Of a stretch of 64,000 nt of DNA, positions 56,027 through 64,000 are shown piece by piece. Source of the stretch: Lysobacter sp. CFH 32150 (GTDB lineage: Bacteria > Pseudomonadota > Gammaproteobacteria > Xanthomonadales > Xanthomonadaceae); the NCBI RefSeq assembly GCF_022758295.1, contig NZ_JALDWJ010000001.1:1-64000 (forward strand). The letters run 5' to 3'. The position numbers and the translations under genes are program-made. The stretch's first letter is position 1; every line of letters begins with the position of its first letter. The notes under the pieces are model-generated. The model had not been told where the DNA came from. It searched no databases and saw nothing but the letters and a program-made list of their open reading frames with translations.

Positions 56027-58220
56027 ACAGGATTCCCCGCCCGCTGGCGGCGAAATACACGCGACCATGGATCCGCGGATCGCCGGTGACGCGCCAGATC
56101 TTGCCGAAGCGATGCGCGTCGTCGTCGATGCGCTGCCAGCTGCTGCCGTCGTCATCGGAGCGGAACAGGCCTGCCTTGCCATCAACTTTGCCGGCCACGA
56201 ACAATGTTGGCGCAGTGCTGCCTTCCTTCGGTTTGCCCAGGCCTAGCGATTCGATGTGCTCCACACCCGCCAATCGCTCCAGCTTGCCTGCCGACCAGCG
56301 CAGCAAACCGCGCCAGGATGCAGTGAGATAGACCACCGCACTGCGCTGCGGATCCGGATGGATTTCAGGGCGGAACCAGTCGCCGAATTCGCCAACGCCT
56401 CCGGCGACTTCCTTGAACTCAACGCCGCCGTTGCCGCTGACGTAGAGCTTGCCGGTAGCACCATCGAATGCGTAGTAGATGCCTTCATCGACCTTGTCGG
56501 CTTCGATCACCGCGCCATCGGGCACACCCTTGACCTTTTGCCAGTGCTTGCCGAAATCTGCGGTGATCCACGCGCCGGATTTCACCGGCGTCCAGATCAC
56601 GCGCTTGCCGTCGGCGGCGATCGTGATGTGCCCTGCCCCTTCGCTCGTCTGCGGCGGTTCGTTGGCGAAGGGCTGCCACGTGGTGCCGCCATCCTGCGAC
56701 CACGCTGCACGCACTTCGTTGTTACGGCGGTCGCGGATGCGCCCGCTGCGCACAACGATCTGCGGCGCTTGTCCGGCGAAGGCCATGCTTTCGGTGTTGG
56801 TGAGGCGCGGGCCGGCAAACTGCAACGTCGGCTTGTCCACGTCGTCGTGGCGGAAGCCGTCGATGTCGCCCACGCCGCTCAGTAGATGCGCGCCTTGCGG
56901 CGGGCTGATCAAAGCCAGCGGTACCGTTTCCTCCAGGCCGGCGTTCTTGAACCACCACTCCACACCCTGGCCGCGATCGGATGTAGTCAGGTTGCGCGAG
57001 GCCCAAAGCCCGTAGCCGGTGACGAAGATCGCGTGATCCGCATCGAAGGGATCGATCTCGATGTCCGCCATCCAGTGCGGATAAGCATCGCGCGTCCACG
57101 CCGCAGCCGAGTGATCGAAGCGGGAATGCTGCAGCAACGGCGTCCAATGCTTGCCGCCATCAGTGCTACGGAAGATCTCGTCGTGCGGCTCATAACGACA
57201 GAACGTGGTGGCGAGCAGGACCTGCGGATTGCGTGGATCCACCGTCACCGCGCCCCAGCCGAAACCGTCCCGTTCGGTGTCGGTGGATTGCGGCGCGGGC
57301 GTGATGTCTTCCCATTCGCCCGAGGTCGGCGTGTATTTCCACACCGCGCCGTTGTTCATGGTGTTGGGGCCGGGTTCGTCGCCGTAGCTCAGGTAGAAGG
57401 CGCCATCGCTCGCGTGCACCATGTGGTTGGGGCGCAGGCCCTTCGGCTGCTTCGGCACCGCGATCCATGTCGCGCCGCCATCGTTGGATTCGTACAGGCT
57501 GGTGTCGCGGGTGGAGACGCCGGCGTACAGCTTCGGCGTCGCCCTGCCCGGCTGACTGCTGGCCGGATCGAACACCACGAACACGATGCCCACCGGTTGC
57601 AAACCGGCCCATGACGTCTGCACACCGGCGGACACGGAGGTGGCGATGTTGGTAAAAGATTTGACCGGGGCCCAGACGGCGCCACCGTCCTCGCTGCGCC
57701 ACAGTCCCGCGTTGCGCGAGCCGAAGAACACCACGCGTCCATCGCTGGGATCGACCGCCAGCCTCTCACCGTTGCCGCGACCCATCTCGTTGCCGCCCAG
57801 CTTGAACGGCAGGTTGGTGCGCTGGAACGTGCGGCCGCGATCAGATGAACGCAGGATCGCGCCGTTGCCTACCTTCGCGTTGAGATAGGTGCCTGCTGCC
57901 AGGTACAGCCGCTCGGGATCGGAGGGATCGATCGCGATGCTTTCGATGCCCATCAGGTTGTCGTCTTCGGGACCGAGCCAGTCGGTCAGCGCAATCCAGC
58001 GCTGCAACTTGTCGTCCCAACGATAGGCGCCGCCGACGTCGGTGCGCGCGTAAGCAAGACCCTTCTCTCGTGGATGGAACGTCACGCCGGTGACGAATCC
58101 GCCGCCACCGATGGCCACGTTCTTCCATTCGTACGGCGCAGCCGCATCCGCGGCACGCGCAGCGCCGATACTGCCGACAACAAGCAACGCAGCCAGGCAG
58201 TAGGAGCGCACGCTGATCAT
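56010..58220 (-). CDS. secreted GH74 xyloglucanase
   Basis: A 736-residue inverting endo-xyloglucanase, the backbone-cutting enzyme of the locus. The ATG at 58220 overlaps the GH3 stop (ATGA) and starts a signal peptide (MISVRSYCLAALLVVGSIGA, ending near ARAADA). GH74 is a pair of seven-bladed propellers: the N-terminal one opens with GGGGFVTGVTFHPREKGLAY and ARTDVGGAYRWDD, which holds one conserved catalytic Asp, and BNR/Asp-box repeats such as SSDRGRTFQRT, SEDGGAVWAPV and STDGGKHWTPL recur. The second conserved acidic region is HWMADIEIDPFDADHAIFVT. No cellulose-binding module follows. It is probably surface-exposed or secreted to generate oligosaccharides for the TonB-dependent receptor. 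Confidence 0.93.
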   Translation of the reverse strand: MISVRSYCLAALLVVGSIGAARAADAAAPYEWKNVAIGGGGFVTGVTFHPREKGLAYARTDVGGAYRWDDKLQRWIALTDWLGPEDDNLMGIESIAIDPSDPERLYLAAGTYLNAKVGNGAILRSSDRGRTFQRTNLPFKLGGNEMGRGNGERLAVDPSDGRVVFFGSRNAGLWRSEDGGAVWAPVKSFTNIATSVSAGVQTSWAGLQPVGIVFVVFDPASSQPGRATPKLYAGVSTRDTSLYESNDGGATWIAVPKQPKGLRPNHMVHASDGAFYLSYGDEPGPNTMNNGAVWKYTPTSGEWEDITPAPQSTDTERDGFGWGAVTVDPRNPQVLLATTFCRYEPHDEIFRSTDGGKHWTPLLQHSRFDHSAAAWTRDAYPHWMADIEIDPFDADHAIFVTGYGLWASRNLTTSDRGQGVEWWFKNAGLEETVPLALISPPQGAHLLSGVGDIDGFRHDDVDKPTLQFAGPRLTNTESMAFAGQAPQIVVRSGRIRDRRNNEVRAAWSQDGGTTWQPFANEPPQTSEGAGHITIAADGKRVIWTPVKSGAWITADFGKHWQKVKGVPDGAVIEADKVDEGIYYAFDGATGKLYVSGNGGVEFKEVAGGVGEFGDWFRPEIHPDPQRSAVVYLTASWRGLLRWSAGKLERLAGVEHIESLGLGKPKEGSTAPTLFVAGKVDGKAGLFRSDDDGSSWQRIDDDAHRFGKIWRVTGDPRIHGRVYFAASGRGILYGDPR

Positions 58221-60790
58221 TGGCCGGGACACACCGCGCCGGCCGGGTCCGCCACCAGTCGCACTTCCGCTATCGACAGTTCGAACGCGGCAGCCGTGCT
58301 CAGTACGAACGGTTCGACGACATTCGCCAGCTTCGCGCCCGCCTTGCGGAAACAGTCGAGCCTGAATTTGACCGTGCGCCACTGCCCGGCCGGAGGTGCG
58401 TTGAAGATCGAAGTCACGTCGACGGCGCCGCGACAACCCGCGCCGCAATCCATTGCAAGCGACACTGGTCCCTCCGGCGCGCTGTCGACGCGGTATTGCA
58501 GCTGCAACACCATGTCGGCGTTGGCCTGGCGTTCGAGGTTCACCGACTTCTCAGCGGCATTGCTGACGACGGCCACCGATGCTTCGCTGCTGCCACTCCA
58601 GCGCAGGCGACGTCCACCTTCCTGGATGCCGTTGGCGTCGGTGGCACGCAACGACAATGCGCCGCCGTCGGAGTCCGCGCTGTTGCCTGTGGCGAGCGTC
58701 GTTTTTGCGTCGTGGCGCAAAGCCAACTGCCATGGCGGCAGGCTGCGCCCGTTGCGGTAGTAGTTGCCGGCGTTGGTAGTGGCGGCACTCACGCCGGAGA
58801 CTTCGGCGAGCATCGGCACGGTCGTTGTCGATGCATAGGTCAAGCCATAGCCGAGTGGAAACAACGGGTCGTAGTTCGCCTGGCCCTTGTTCAATTCCAG
58901 TTGCGCCGCGGTGCGTGGCCATGAGAACGACAACTTGCCGTGAAAATCATGACGCGGCTTGCCATCGGCGCCAGCGACCAGCACGTCGGCGATGCCGCCG
59001 CCTTCGGTGCCCGGCAGCCATGCTGCGACGAAAGCGTCGGAAGCGTTGAGCTCCGGGTTCACCCACAACGGACGTCCGGACAGGAACACCGATACGACCG
59101 GAATGCCCTGCGCTTTCAGCTTCTTCAACAAGGCAAGGTCCTGTTTCTCGCCCGGCTGGAATTCGAGGGTCTGGATGTCGCCAACAAGTTCCGCGTAAGG
59201 CGTTTCGCCATACACCACGATGGCCACGTCGGGACGCTGCTTGAACTTCCCGTCGACGCTCAACTCCGCAAGTCCGCCGCTCGACTGCAGCGCCTCGCGC
59301 AAGCCTTCGAAAATCGTCTGCGCATTCGGGAAATCGGCACGCTGGTTGCCCGTGCCCTGCCACGAGAGGCTCCAACCACCGGACTGCTGGCCAACGTCGT
59401 CGGCACCGGAACCGGCGACGAGCACTTTCGCCGACGCCTTGATCGGCAACACCCCACCATTGTTCTTCAGCAGCACGAGCGATTTGCGAACCACCTCGCG
59501 TGCCAGTGCGCGATGCTCGGGCGCACCGATCACGCCAGCCTTGCCTTCCCATGGACGCGCCTGATCGAACAGGCCCAGGCGATACTTGACCCGCAGGATG
59601 CGGCGTACCGCATCGTCGATGCGCGCCATTGGTATTTCGCCGGAGCGTGCCTGGGCCAGCGTGTTCTCGTACAGGCCTTTCCAGCTGTCCGGCGCCATCG
59701 CCATGTCGACGCCGGCATTGAAGGTCGCGGCGCAACTCTCGTTGCTGCAACCGGGAATTTGTCCGTGCCCGTTCCAGTCGCCGACGACGAAACCGTCGAA
59801 GCCCATGCGCCCTTTCAGCACATCGGTCAGCAGGCTGCGGTTGCCGTGCATCTTCACGCCCTGCCAGCTCGAGAACGATGCCATCACCGTCATCGCGCCG
59901 GCTTCTATCGCAGCGGGATAGCCCGCAGCATGGATGCGGATCAGGTCCGCTTCGCTGGAGCGGTTGTCGCCCTGATCCATGCCGGCGTGGGTGCCACCAT
60001 CGCCGAGGAAGTGCTTGGGCGAAGATGCGACATGGCCGCTTTGCAAAGGTAGTTGCGCGCCTGCTTCACCCTGCAAACCGAGCACCATCTCGCTGGCATA
60101 ACTGCGGACCAGATCAGGATTCTCGGAATAGCCTTCGTACGCACGACCCCAGCCGTCGTTCTGCGGTACGGCCAGCGTCGGTCCGAACGCCCAGTCGATG
60201 CCGACTGCTGCGGTTTCCGCCGCGGTGGCGGCGCCGATGCGACGCATCAATGCAGGATCGTTCGCAGCACCCAGCGCGATGTTGTGCGGGTAGATCACCG
60301 CACCGATCACGTTGTTGTTGCCGTGCACGGCGTCGATGCCGAACATCACCGGGATCGGCACGTGGCCTTCGCGTTCCTCGAGTGAAATGGTGCGATAGGC
60401 GCGGGCGGTTTCGATCCACGGTCCGGCCGGCGCGCGATCGGGCGCGCCCAGCGGTGGCGAGTTGCCGCCGGCGAGGATCGAACCGAGCGGATATTTGCGC
60501 AGGTCTTCGGGGCGGACGCTGGAGATGTCGCCCTGGATCATCTGGCCGACCTTTTCCTCCAGGCTCATCTTCGCCATCAGTTCGCCGACGAAGGCTTCGG
60601 TCTCCGCGTTCTTCAAGCCGTGGCTGGCCGACTTTGGCCACGAGGCTGGATTCGCAATGCCGGCCGTCGCAGCCTGCGGTGCGGGCGGTGGCGCAGCTTG
60701 TGGGCCGCATGCGCACAACATCAGGGCCGCAGTTAGTCCCGCTGCGATCGATCGTGAGGTCGCGACGGATTGGCGTGGCATCTTCTTCAT
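58217..60790 (-). CDS. GH3 family beta-glucosidase lipoprotein with extra C-terminal domain
   Basis: An 857-residue retaining exo-enzyme that removes glucose from the xyloglucan backbone after side groups are gone. The ATG at 60790 starts a lipoprotein leader (ITS lipobox MLCACGPQ, Cys near residue 28). GH3 features are MSLEEKVGQMIQGDISSVRP, IPVMFGIDAVHGNNNVIGAV, KHFLGDGGTHAGMDQGDNRS, and the nucleophile Asp in FDGFVVGDWNGHGQIPGCSN around residue 335. The second domain has SLVLLKNNGGVLPIKASAKV and the PLFPLGYGLTYAS end. A further 170 residues form an ExoP-like galactose-binding domain (GGRRLRWSGSSEASVAVVS, then LVADPAGAVCPGQ). It is the first enzyme after the receptor gene and overlaps the GH74 start. 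Confidence 0.92.
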   Translation of the reverse strand: MKKMPRQSVATSRSIAAGLTAALMLCACGPQAAPPPAPQAATAGIANPASWPKSASHGLKNAETEAFVGELMAKMSLEEKVGQMIQGDISSVRPEDLRKYPLGSILAGGNSPPLGAPDRAPAGPWIETARAYRTISLEEREGHVPIPVMFGIDAVHGNNNVIGAVIYPHNIALGAANDPALMRRIGAATAAETAAVGIDWAFGPTLAVPQNDGWGRAYEGYSENPDLVRSYASEMVLGLQGEAGAQLPLQSGHVASSPKHFLGDGGTHAGMDQGDNRSSEADLIRIHAAGYPAAIEAGAMTVMASFSSWQGVKMHGNRSLLTDVLKGRMGFDGFVVGDWNGHGQIPGCSNESCAATFNAGVDMAMAPDSWKGLYENTLAQARSGEIPMARIDDAVRRILRVKYRLGLFDQARPWEGKAGVIGAPEHRALAREVVRKSLVLLKNNGGVLPIKASAKVLVAGSGADDVGQQSGGWSLSWQGTGNQRADFPNAQTIFEGLREALQSSGGLAELSVDGKFKQRPDVAIVVYGETPYAELVGDIQTLEFQPGEKQDLALLKKLKAQGIPVVSVFLSGRPLWVNPELNASDAFVAAWLPGTEGGGIADVLVAGADGKPRHDFHGKLSFSWPRTAAQLELNKGQANYDPLFPLGYGLTYASTTTVPMLAEVSGVSAATTNAGNYYRNGRSLPPWQLALRHDAKTTLATGNSADSDGGALSLRATDANGIQEGGRRLRWSGSSEASVAVVSNAAEKSVNLERQANADMVLQLQYRVDSAPEGPVSLAMDCGAGCRGAVDVTSIFNAPPAGQWRTVKFRLDCFRKAGAKLANVVEPFVLSTAAAFELSIAEVRLVADPAGAVCPGQ

Positions 60791-60930
60791 TGAGTCTCGG
60801 CGGTTCGGGTTCGAGGTTGGATCTTCAGCACGACCACCCCATGCGTTGCACCATTGCGGAGTAGTTGCTTGCCGGAGCGAGGTCTTCATGTCGCCACAGG
60901 TCATGTACCGATGCCGGCAGCTCGCGCGGT

Positions 60931-61028
60931 TCAGTTGTTCCAGTCGATACCGATCTCGGTCGGTGCCTGCACACCGATCCAAACGTGGTTGTTGATGGTG
61001 TAGAACAGCGAGGCATCCAGCTGACCGA
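60931..61028 (-). pseudogene. C-terminal fragment of a second TonB-dependent receptor
   Basis: Read on the minus strand, about 32 codons (GQLDASLFYTINNHVWIGVQ, then APTEIGIDWNN and stop) parallel GQLDGSIFYKITDHIQLGLE near the end of the intact receptor, which lies just upstream. No start exists and the rest is gone. It is either a remnant of a tandem receptor duplicate or a scar of gene replacement. The rest of the 274-bp gap up to the GH3 start shows nothing else recognisable. Confidence 0.6.
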
Positions 61029-61055
61029 GGAAGGGGAGGAAGCACCTCCCCTTCC
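61029..61055 (-). terminator. hairpin between the TonB-dependent receptor and the GH genes
   Basis: A perfect 11-bp stem (GGAAGGGGAGG / CCTCCCCTTCC) with a five-base loop starts ten bases after the receptor stop. There is no T run; it may lower read-through into the enzyme genes or protect the receptor mRNA. Confidence 0.6.
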
Positions 61056-61064
61056 CAGTCACGC

Positions 61065-64000
61065 TCAGAACGTCACGCGGAGGGTCGCGGCGTAGCGCGT
61101 GTCGTTCACGTACCAGGAGGTGACGCGGCGGCCGGCCGCGTTCTGCTCCATGATCGTGCGCTGCTCGGCGTTGTTGAGATTGTTCATCTCCAGGCCGAGC
61201 TGGATGTGGTCGGTGATCTTGTAGAAGATCGAGCCATCCAGCTGGCCGTAGTCGTCGCTGTACACCGGCAGTTTCCAGGGAATACCGCCGTCTCCGCCGT
61301 TGTAACCATTGGCACCGACCGACAGCAGGTACTCGCTGCGCCAGTTGTAGGCCAGGCGGATCTGCCAGGGGCCTTTCTCGTAGAAGGCGGCCACGTTGTA
61401 GGAATTCTTGGACAGGCCATCGGCCGGCTGGTCGCCAAACAGCGAGCCATCGGTGTCTCGCGGCACCGTATCAAGATTGTTCGGCACCTTGGTCGAGCTG
61501 TCGATATAGGTGTAGTTCGCCGACATTCCCAGTCCATCGAAGGGCGCAGGCAGGAAGTCGAAGAACTGGTTCCAGCCGATCTCCGCACCCTGGATGCGCG
61601 CCGTGCCGACGTTCACGGGGCGACTGATCAGGTAGTTGTATTCGTTGCCATCGGCGCCCGGATAGGCAACCAGTTGCGACTGGCGGCGGAAATAGTCCTT
61701 GATGTCCTTGTGGAAGAAGTTGATCCAGGCCATGCCGCCTTTGTCCGGAGCGAAGTACCACTCCAGCGACAGGTCGAACTGGTTGGCCTTCATCGGCTCC
61801 AGGTAGGGGTTGTCGAAGGAACTGCCGGTCAGCTCCAGGTCGCTGACAGGCAGCGGGCTGCCGTCGGTCGGTGGCGTGACGCCGGATCGCGGGCTGGCGT
61901 TCAGCACCTGGTAGGCCTGCATGTCGCTGAAGGCCGGTCGGGCGATGGCCTTGGAGGCGGCGAAACGCACGATCAGGTCGTCGGCAGCTTCCCAGCGCAG
62001 GTTCAGGCTGGGCAGCACGTCCGTGTAGGAATTCTTGGCAGTGACGGGCTCCGATTCACCGGCCCCCAGGTAGGGCGCATAGGAAACATTCGGGTAGATC
62101 AGGAAACCCTTGGCGGAATTCTTGGTGCGAACCACGCGCACGCCGATGTTGCCGTCGATACGTGCGTCGTCCAGGGCGAAGTTCAGCATCGCATAGGCGG
62201 CTTGGGTCTTCTCGCTCTGGACGTTGGTGTGCCGGTTGTCCAGTTCCGTCCGTGCGTACGTTATGCAGCAATTGTAGTAAGGGGATGCGGCATCGTGGAT
62301 GTCCTGGTAGCTGCCTGGATAACCAAGCGCAGTTTCCAGTATGGGCGCGAAGAAGGAACCCGGCGTGTTGGCGTCGCCGCGGTAGAAATTGTTGAACGTA
62401 TTGAGGTGCACCAGGCTGGAGTTGACTGTGCTGTTCAGATCCAGCGGCGGCATTGGGCCGGTGCCCGGCAGCGCCCACCCACGCATCCAGGTCTGGAACA
62501 CCGGCTTCCAGTTGTAGCCGGTATCGATGCTGGTGGCGTCCCGATTGGTCAAGCGGACGCCGAACTCGAACGACTCGAGGAAGCCGCCGTCGAAGCTGTG
62601 CTTGAGGTCGGCGCGCCAGGCTACTTCATCGGCCTTGTTGTCGTCCTGATGATCCATCGTGAAGCCCCAATAATAGTTATTGGGATTTCCCGTGAACTGC
62701 TCGTCGACGCCGATGGACGGCACGCCACCGTCACCGACGGCAACGTCGATATAGGGCACGTTGACGCCCAACGACACTGTGGAATCCAGGCTCTTGGTGG
62801 TGGCCTTGATGTACTGCAGCTCGGTCGAAAGTTCGGTGCTGTCGGTGAGTTTCCAATTCATGCCGACGGAGTAGTCGGTCGTCTTGGAATCGCGGTGGGA
62901 AGCGCGGATATCCGTTCCCATGGGGACGCCGCCGGCCTGGGTGAGCCGGCCCGAACGGAACACATTGCCGTCCATTACATAAGGCTGGCTTGTGTCAAGC
63001 GCTACTTGGAGGGGATCGTTCGAGACGAAGATGGCGTCCTCGAACCAGAGCTCGTCGTATTTGCTCTGGAAGGCGGTTGCGTAGAGCTCGATGGCGTCGG
63101 TGGGGCGCCACTGCATGGCGACATAGGCGCCATCGCGCTCGCGTTCGTACTCCAGCGTGCGCCAGTCGGCGCCTCGCGGCAGCCAGAGCTCCTCGTTGAC
63201 GCCGTCGCCGTTCAGATCGTTGTTGTCGTTCTTGAAGAACGGCCGCACGAACATGCCGTCGGTGCGGGTGGCCAGTTCCGAGTGCGCGATATCGACCAGG
63301 AAGCCGACCTTGCCGACGCTGGTGTCCCAGCTGTTGCTGTACAGCGCGGAGACGGAAGGCTTGTATTTCTCGACGAAGTCACCGTAGTTCTCGCTGACGC
63401 TGGCGCTGATCCTCTGGCCATCGAAGTCGAAGGGCATGAAGGTGCGCAGATCCACGGTGCCGCCCAGGCCACCTTCGATCATGTCGGCCTTCTGGTTCTT
63501 GTAGACGTCGACGCCGGACATCAGTTCGGATGGCACGTCCTGGAAGCTCAGGCTGCGGCCGCCGGATGCAGAGAAGCTGTCGCGACCATTCAGTTCGGAA
63601 CGAACCTGGGTCAAACCGCGGACCTGCACGCCGTTGCCTTCGGCCGAGAAGTGTTCCGGATCGCCCACCGACAGGAAGTGGTCGATGGTCACGCCGGGAA
63701 TGCGCGAGAGCGTTTCGGTGACGCTGCGATCGGGCAACGCGCCGATATCGAGTGCAGTGACCGAGTCGACGAAGGTGTCGGCGTCACGCTTGATGTCCTG
63801 CGCCCTGTAGACAGAACCACGGATTCCGGTGATGACGACGGTATCGAGCGAGGTTGCTTCCTCTTTTTTCGCTTCCTCTTTCGTTTCCTGGTCGTCCTTG
63901 GCCGCAGCTGCATCCTGCGCGTGCGCATTAGCGCTCAACAATGCAGCGATGGCGAGCGCGATGGCCGAACGCTTCGCGTCGCGGATGGAGCCTTGATTCG
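61065..64000 (-). CDS. TonB-dependent receptor, start lies beyond the window
   Basis: At least 978 codons of an outer-membrane beta-barrel importer; the frame stays open to the right edge. The last codons in the window read NQGSIRDAKRSAIALAIAAL then LSANAHAQDAAA, the end of a signal peptide, so only a few N-terminal residues are missing; an in-frame TTG at 63941 is not the start. The plug domain follows (LDTVVITGIRGSVYRAQDIK, ALPDRSVTETLSRIPGVTID, VQVRGLTQVRSELNGRD, SFQDVPSELMSGVDVYKNQK), then a 22-strand-type barrel ending in the aromatic RYAATLRVTF. The sequence type is that of Xanthomonadaceae receptors for plant carbohydrates. As first gene of the xyloglucan locus it probably imports the oligosaccharides made by GH74; specificity is inferred. 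Confidence 0.93.
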   Translation of the reverse strand, partial: NQGSIRDAKRSAIALAIAALLSANAHAQDAAAAKDDQETKEEAKKEEATSLDTVVITGIRGSVYRAQDIKRDADTFVDSVTALDIGALPDRSVTETLSRIPGVTIDHFLSVGDPEHFSAEGNGVQVRGLTQVRSELNGRDSFSASGGRSLSFQDVPSELMSGVDVYKNQKADMIEGGLGGTVDLRTFMPFDFDGQRISASVSENYGDFVEKYKPSVSALYSNSWDTSVGKVGFLVDIAHSELATRTDGMFVRPFFKNDNNDLNGDGVNEELWLPRGADWRTLEYERERDGAYVAMQWRPTDAIELYATAFQSKYDELWFEDAIFVSNDPLQVALDTSQPYVMDGNVFRSGRLTQAGGVPMGTDIRASHRDSKTTDYSVGMNWKLTDSTELSTELQYIKATTKSLDSTVSLGVNVPYIDVAVGDGGVPSIGVDEQFTGNPNNYYWGFTMDHQDDNKADEVAWRADLKHSFDGGFLESFEFGVRLTNRDATSIDTGYNWKPVFQTWMRGWALPGTGPMPPLDLNSTVNSSLVHLNTFNNFYRGDANTPGSFFAPILETALGYPGSYQDIHDAASPYYNCCITYARTELDNRHTNVQSEKTQAAYAMLNFALDDARIDGNIGVRVVRTKNSAKGFLIYPNVSYAPYLGAGESEPVTAKNSYTDVLPSLNLRWEAADDLIVRFAASKAIARPAFSDMQAYQVLNASPRSGVTPPTDGSPLPVSDLELTGSSFDNPYLEPMKANQFDLSLEWYFAPDKGGMAWINFFHKDIKDYFRRQSQLVAYPGADGNEYNYLISRPVNVGTARIQGAEIGWNQFFDFLPAPFDGLGMSANYTYIDSSTKVPNNLDTVPRDTDGSLFGDQPADGLSKNSYNVAAFYEKGPWQIRLAYNWRSEYLLSVGANGYNGGDGGIPWKLPVYSDDYGQLDGSIFYKITDHIQLGLEMNNLNNAEQRTIMEQNAAGRRVTSWYVNDTRYAATLRVTF

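Overview
This 64 kb window is high-GC DNA (about two thirds G+C by eye) whose gene content points to a plant-associated or plant-degrading member of the Xanthomonadaceae (Xanthomonas, Pseudoxanthomonas, Lysobacter or relatives). Signs of this are a TonB-dependent receptor feeding a chain of secreted glycoside hydrolases, a XylB-like sugar dehydrogenase with an AraD1/GguC-type pathway, a dif-like site next to remains of a filamentous phage (Inovirus), and many ATGA start/stop overlaps. The genus is inferred, not proven.

Layout. (1) 1-1.6 kb: the 3' end of an M4 (thermolysin-like) protease with a terminator, two small genes, inovirus-like repeat scars, a broken aldo/keto reductase and a perfect 25-bp inverted repeat. 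(2) 1.6-16.2 kb: a pentose and sugar catabolism block. On the minus strand are a GH2 enzyme and an IlvD/Edd sugar-acid dehydratase. Divergently there is a XylB-type sugar dehydrogenase, facing a LysR regulator. Then follow an AraD1-type dehydratase, an alpha-ketoglutarate-semialdehyde-type dehydrogenase, a complete YtfQRT-YjfF furanose ABC importer and an aldose 1-epimerase. Together they resemble the non-phosphorylating (oxidative) route from L-arabinose or D-xylose to alpha-ketoglutarate; no lactonase is visible. (3) 16.25-16.5 kb: a scar made of a dehydrogenase fragment, a LysR fragment and a copy of the LysR-region palindrome. (4) 16.5-35.6 kb: eleven co-directional secreted or lipoprotein enzymes or remnants (GH29, GH31, GH97, GH9, GH127, a vestigial Tat leader, GH27, GH39, GH42, CE1, GH51). 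They could strip fucose, galactose, xylose and alpha/beta-linked arabinofuranose from hemicellulose or arabinogalactan-type polymers. (5) 35.7-39.05 kb: a decayed inovirus with a Zot gene lacking its Walker A end, a DUF3653-like phage gene, and a low-GC two-gene cargo (unknown protein plus cytosolic trypsin-like protease), bounded on the right by a dif-like Xer site. (6) 39.1-64 kb, all minus strand: a xyloglucan utilization locus. Reading from the promoter side: TonB-dependent receptor, GH3, GH74, GH2, CE20-type acetylesterase, GH35, GH31, GH95, xylB, xylA, an MFS sugar porter and an SSS sodium/sugar symporter.

How the parts fit. The right-hand locus cuts the xyloglucan backbone (GH74), imports oligosaccharides (TonB-dependent receptor), removes acetyl, fucose, galactose, xylose and glucose in turn, and sends xylose through XylA/XylB. 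The left-hand locus removes a related but arabinose-rich set of side groups and appears to send pentoses through the oxidative pathway. A palindrome with consensus ATATCS-ATTY-GKATAT lies upstream of three left-hand transcription units (dehydratase/GH2, LysR/AraD1, GH29 operon), so the LysR protein probably controls all of them. Most of the sequence is ordinary for such loci; the unusual parts are the phage remnant with its cargo, the dif-like site, and several gene scars.
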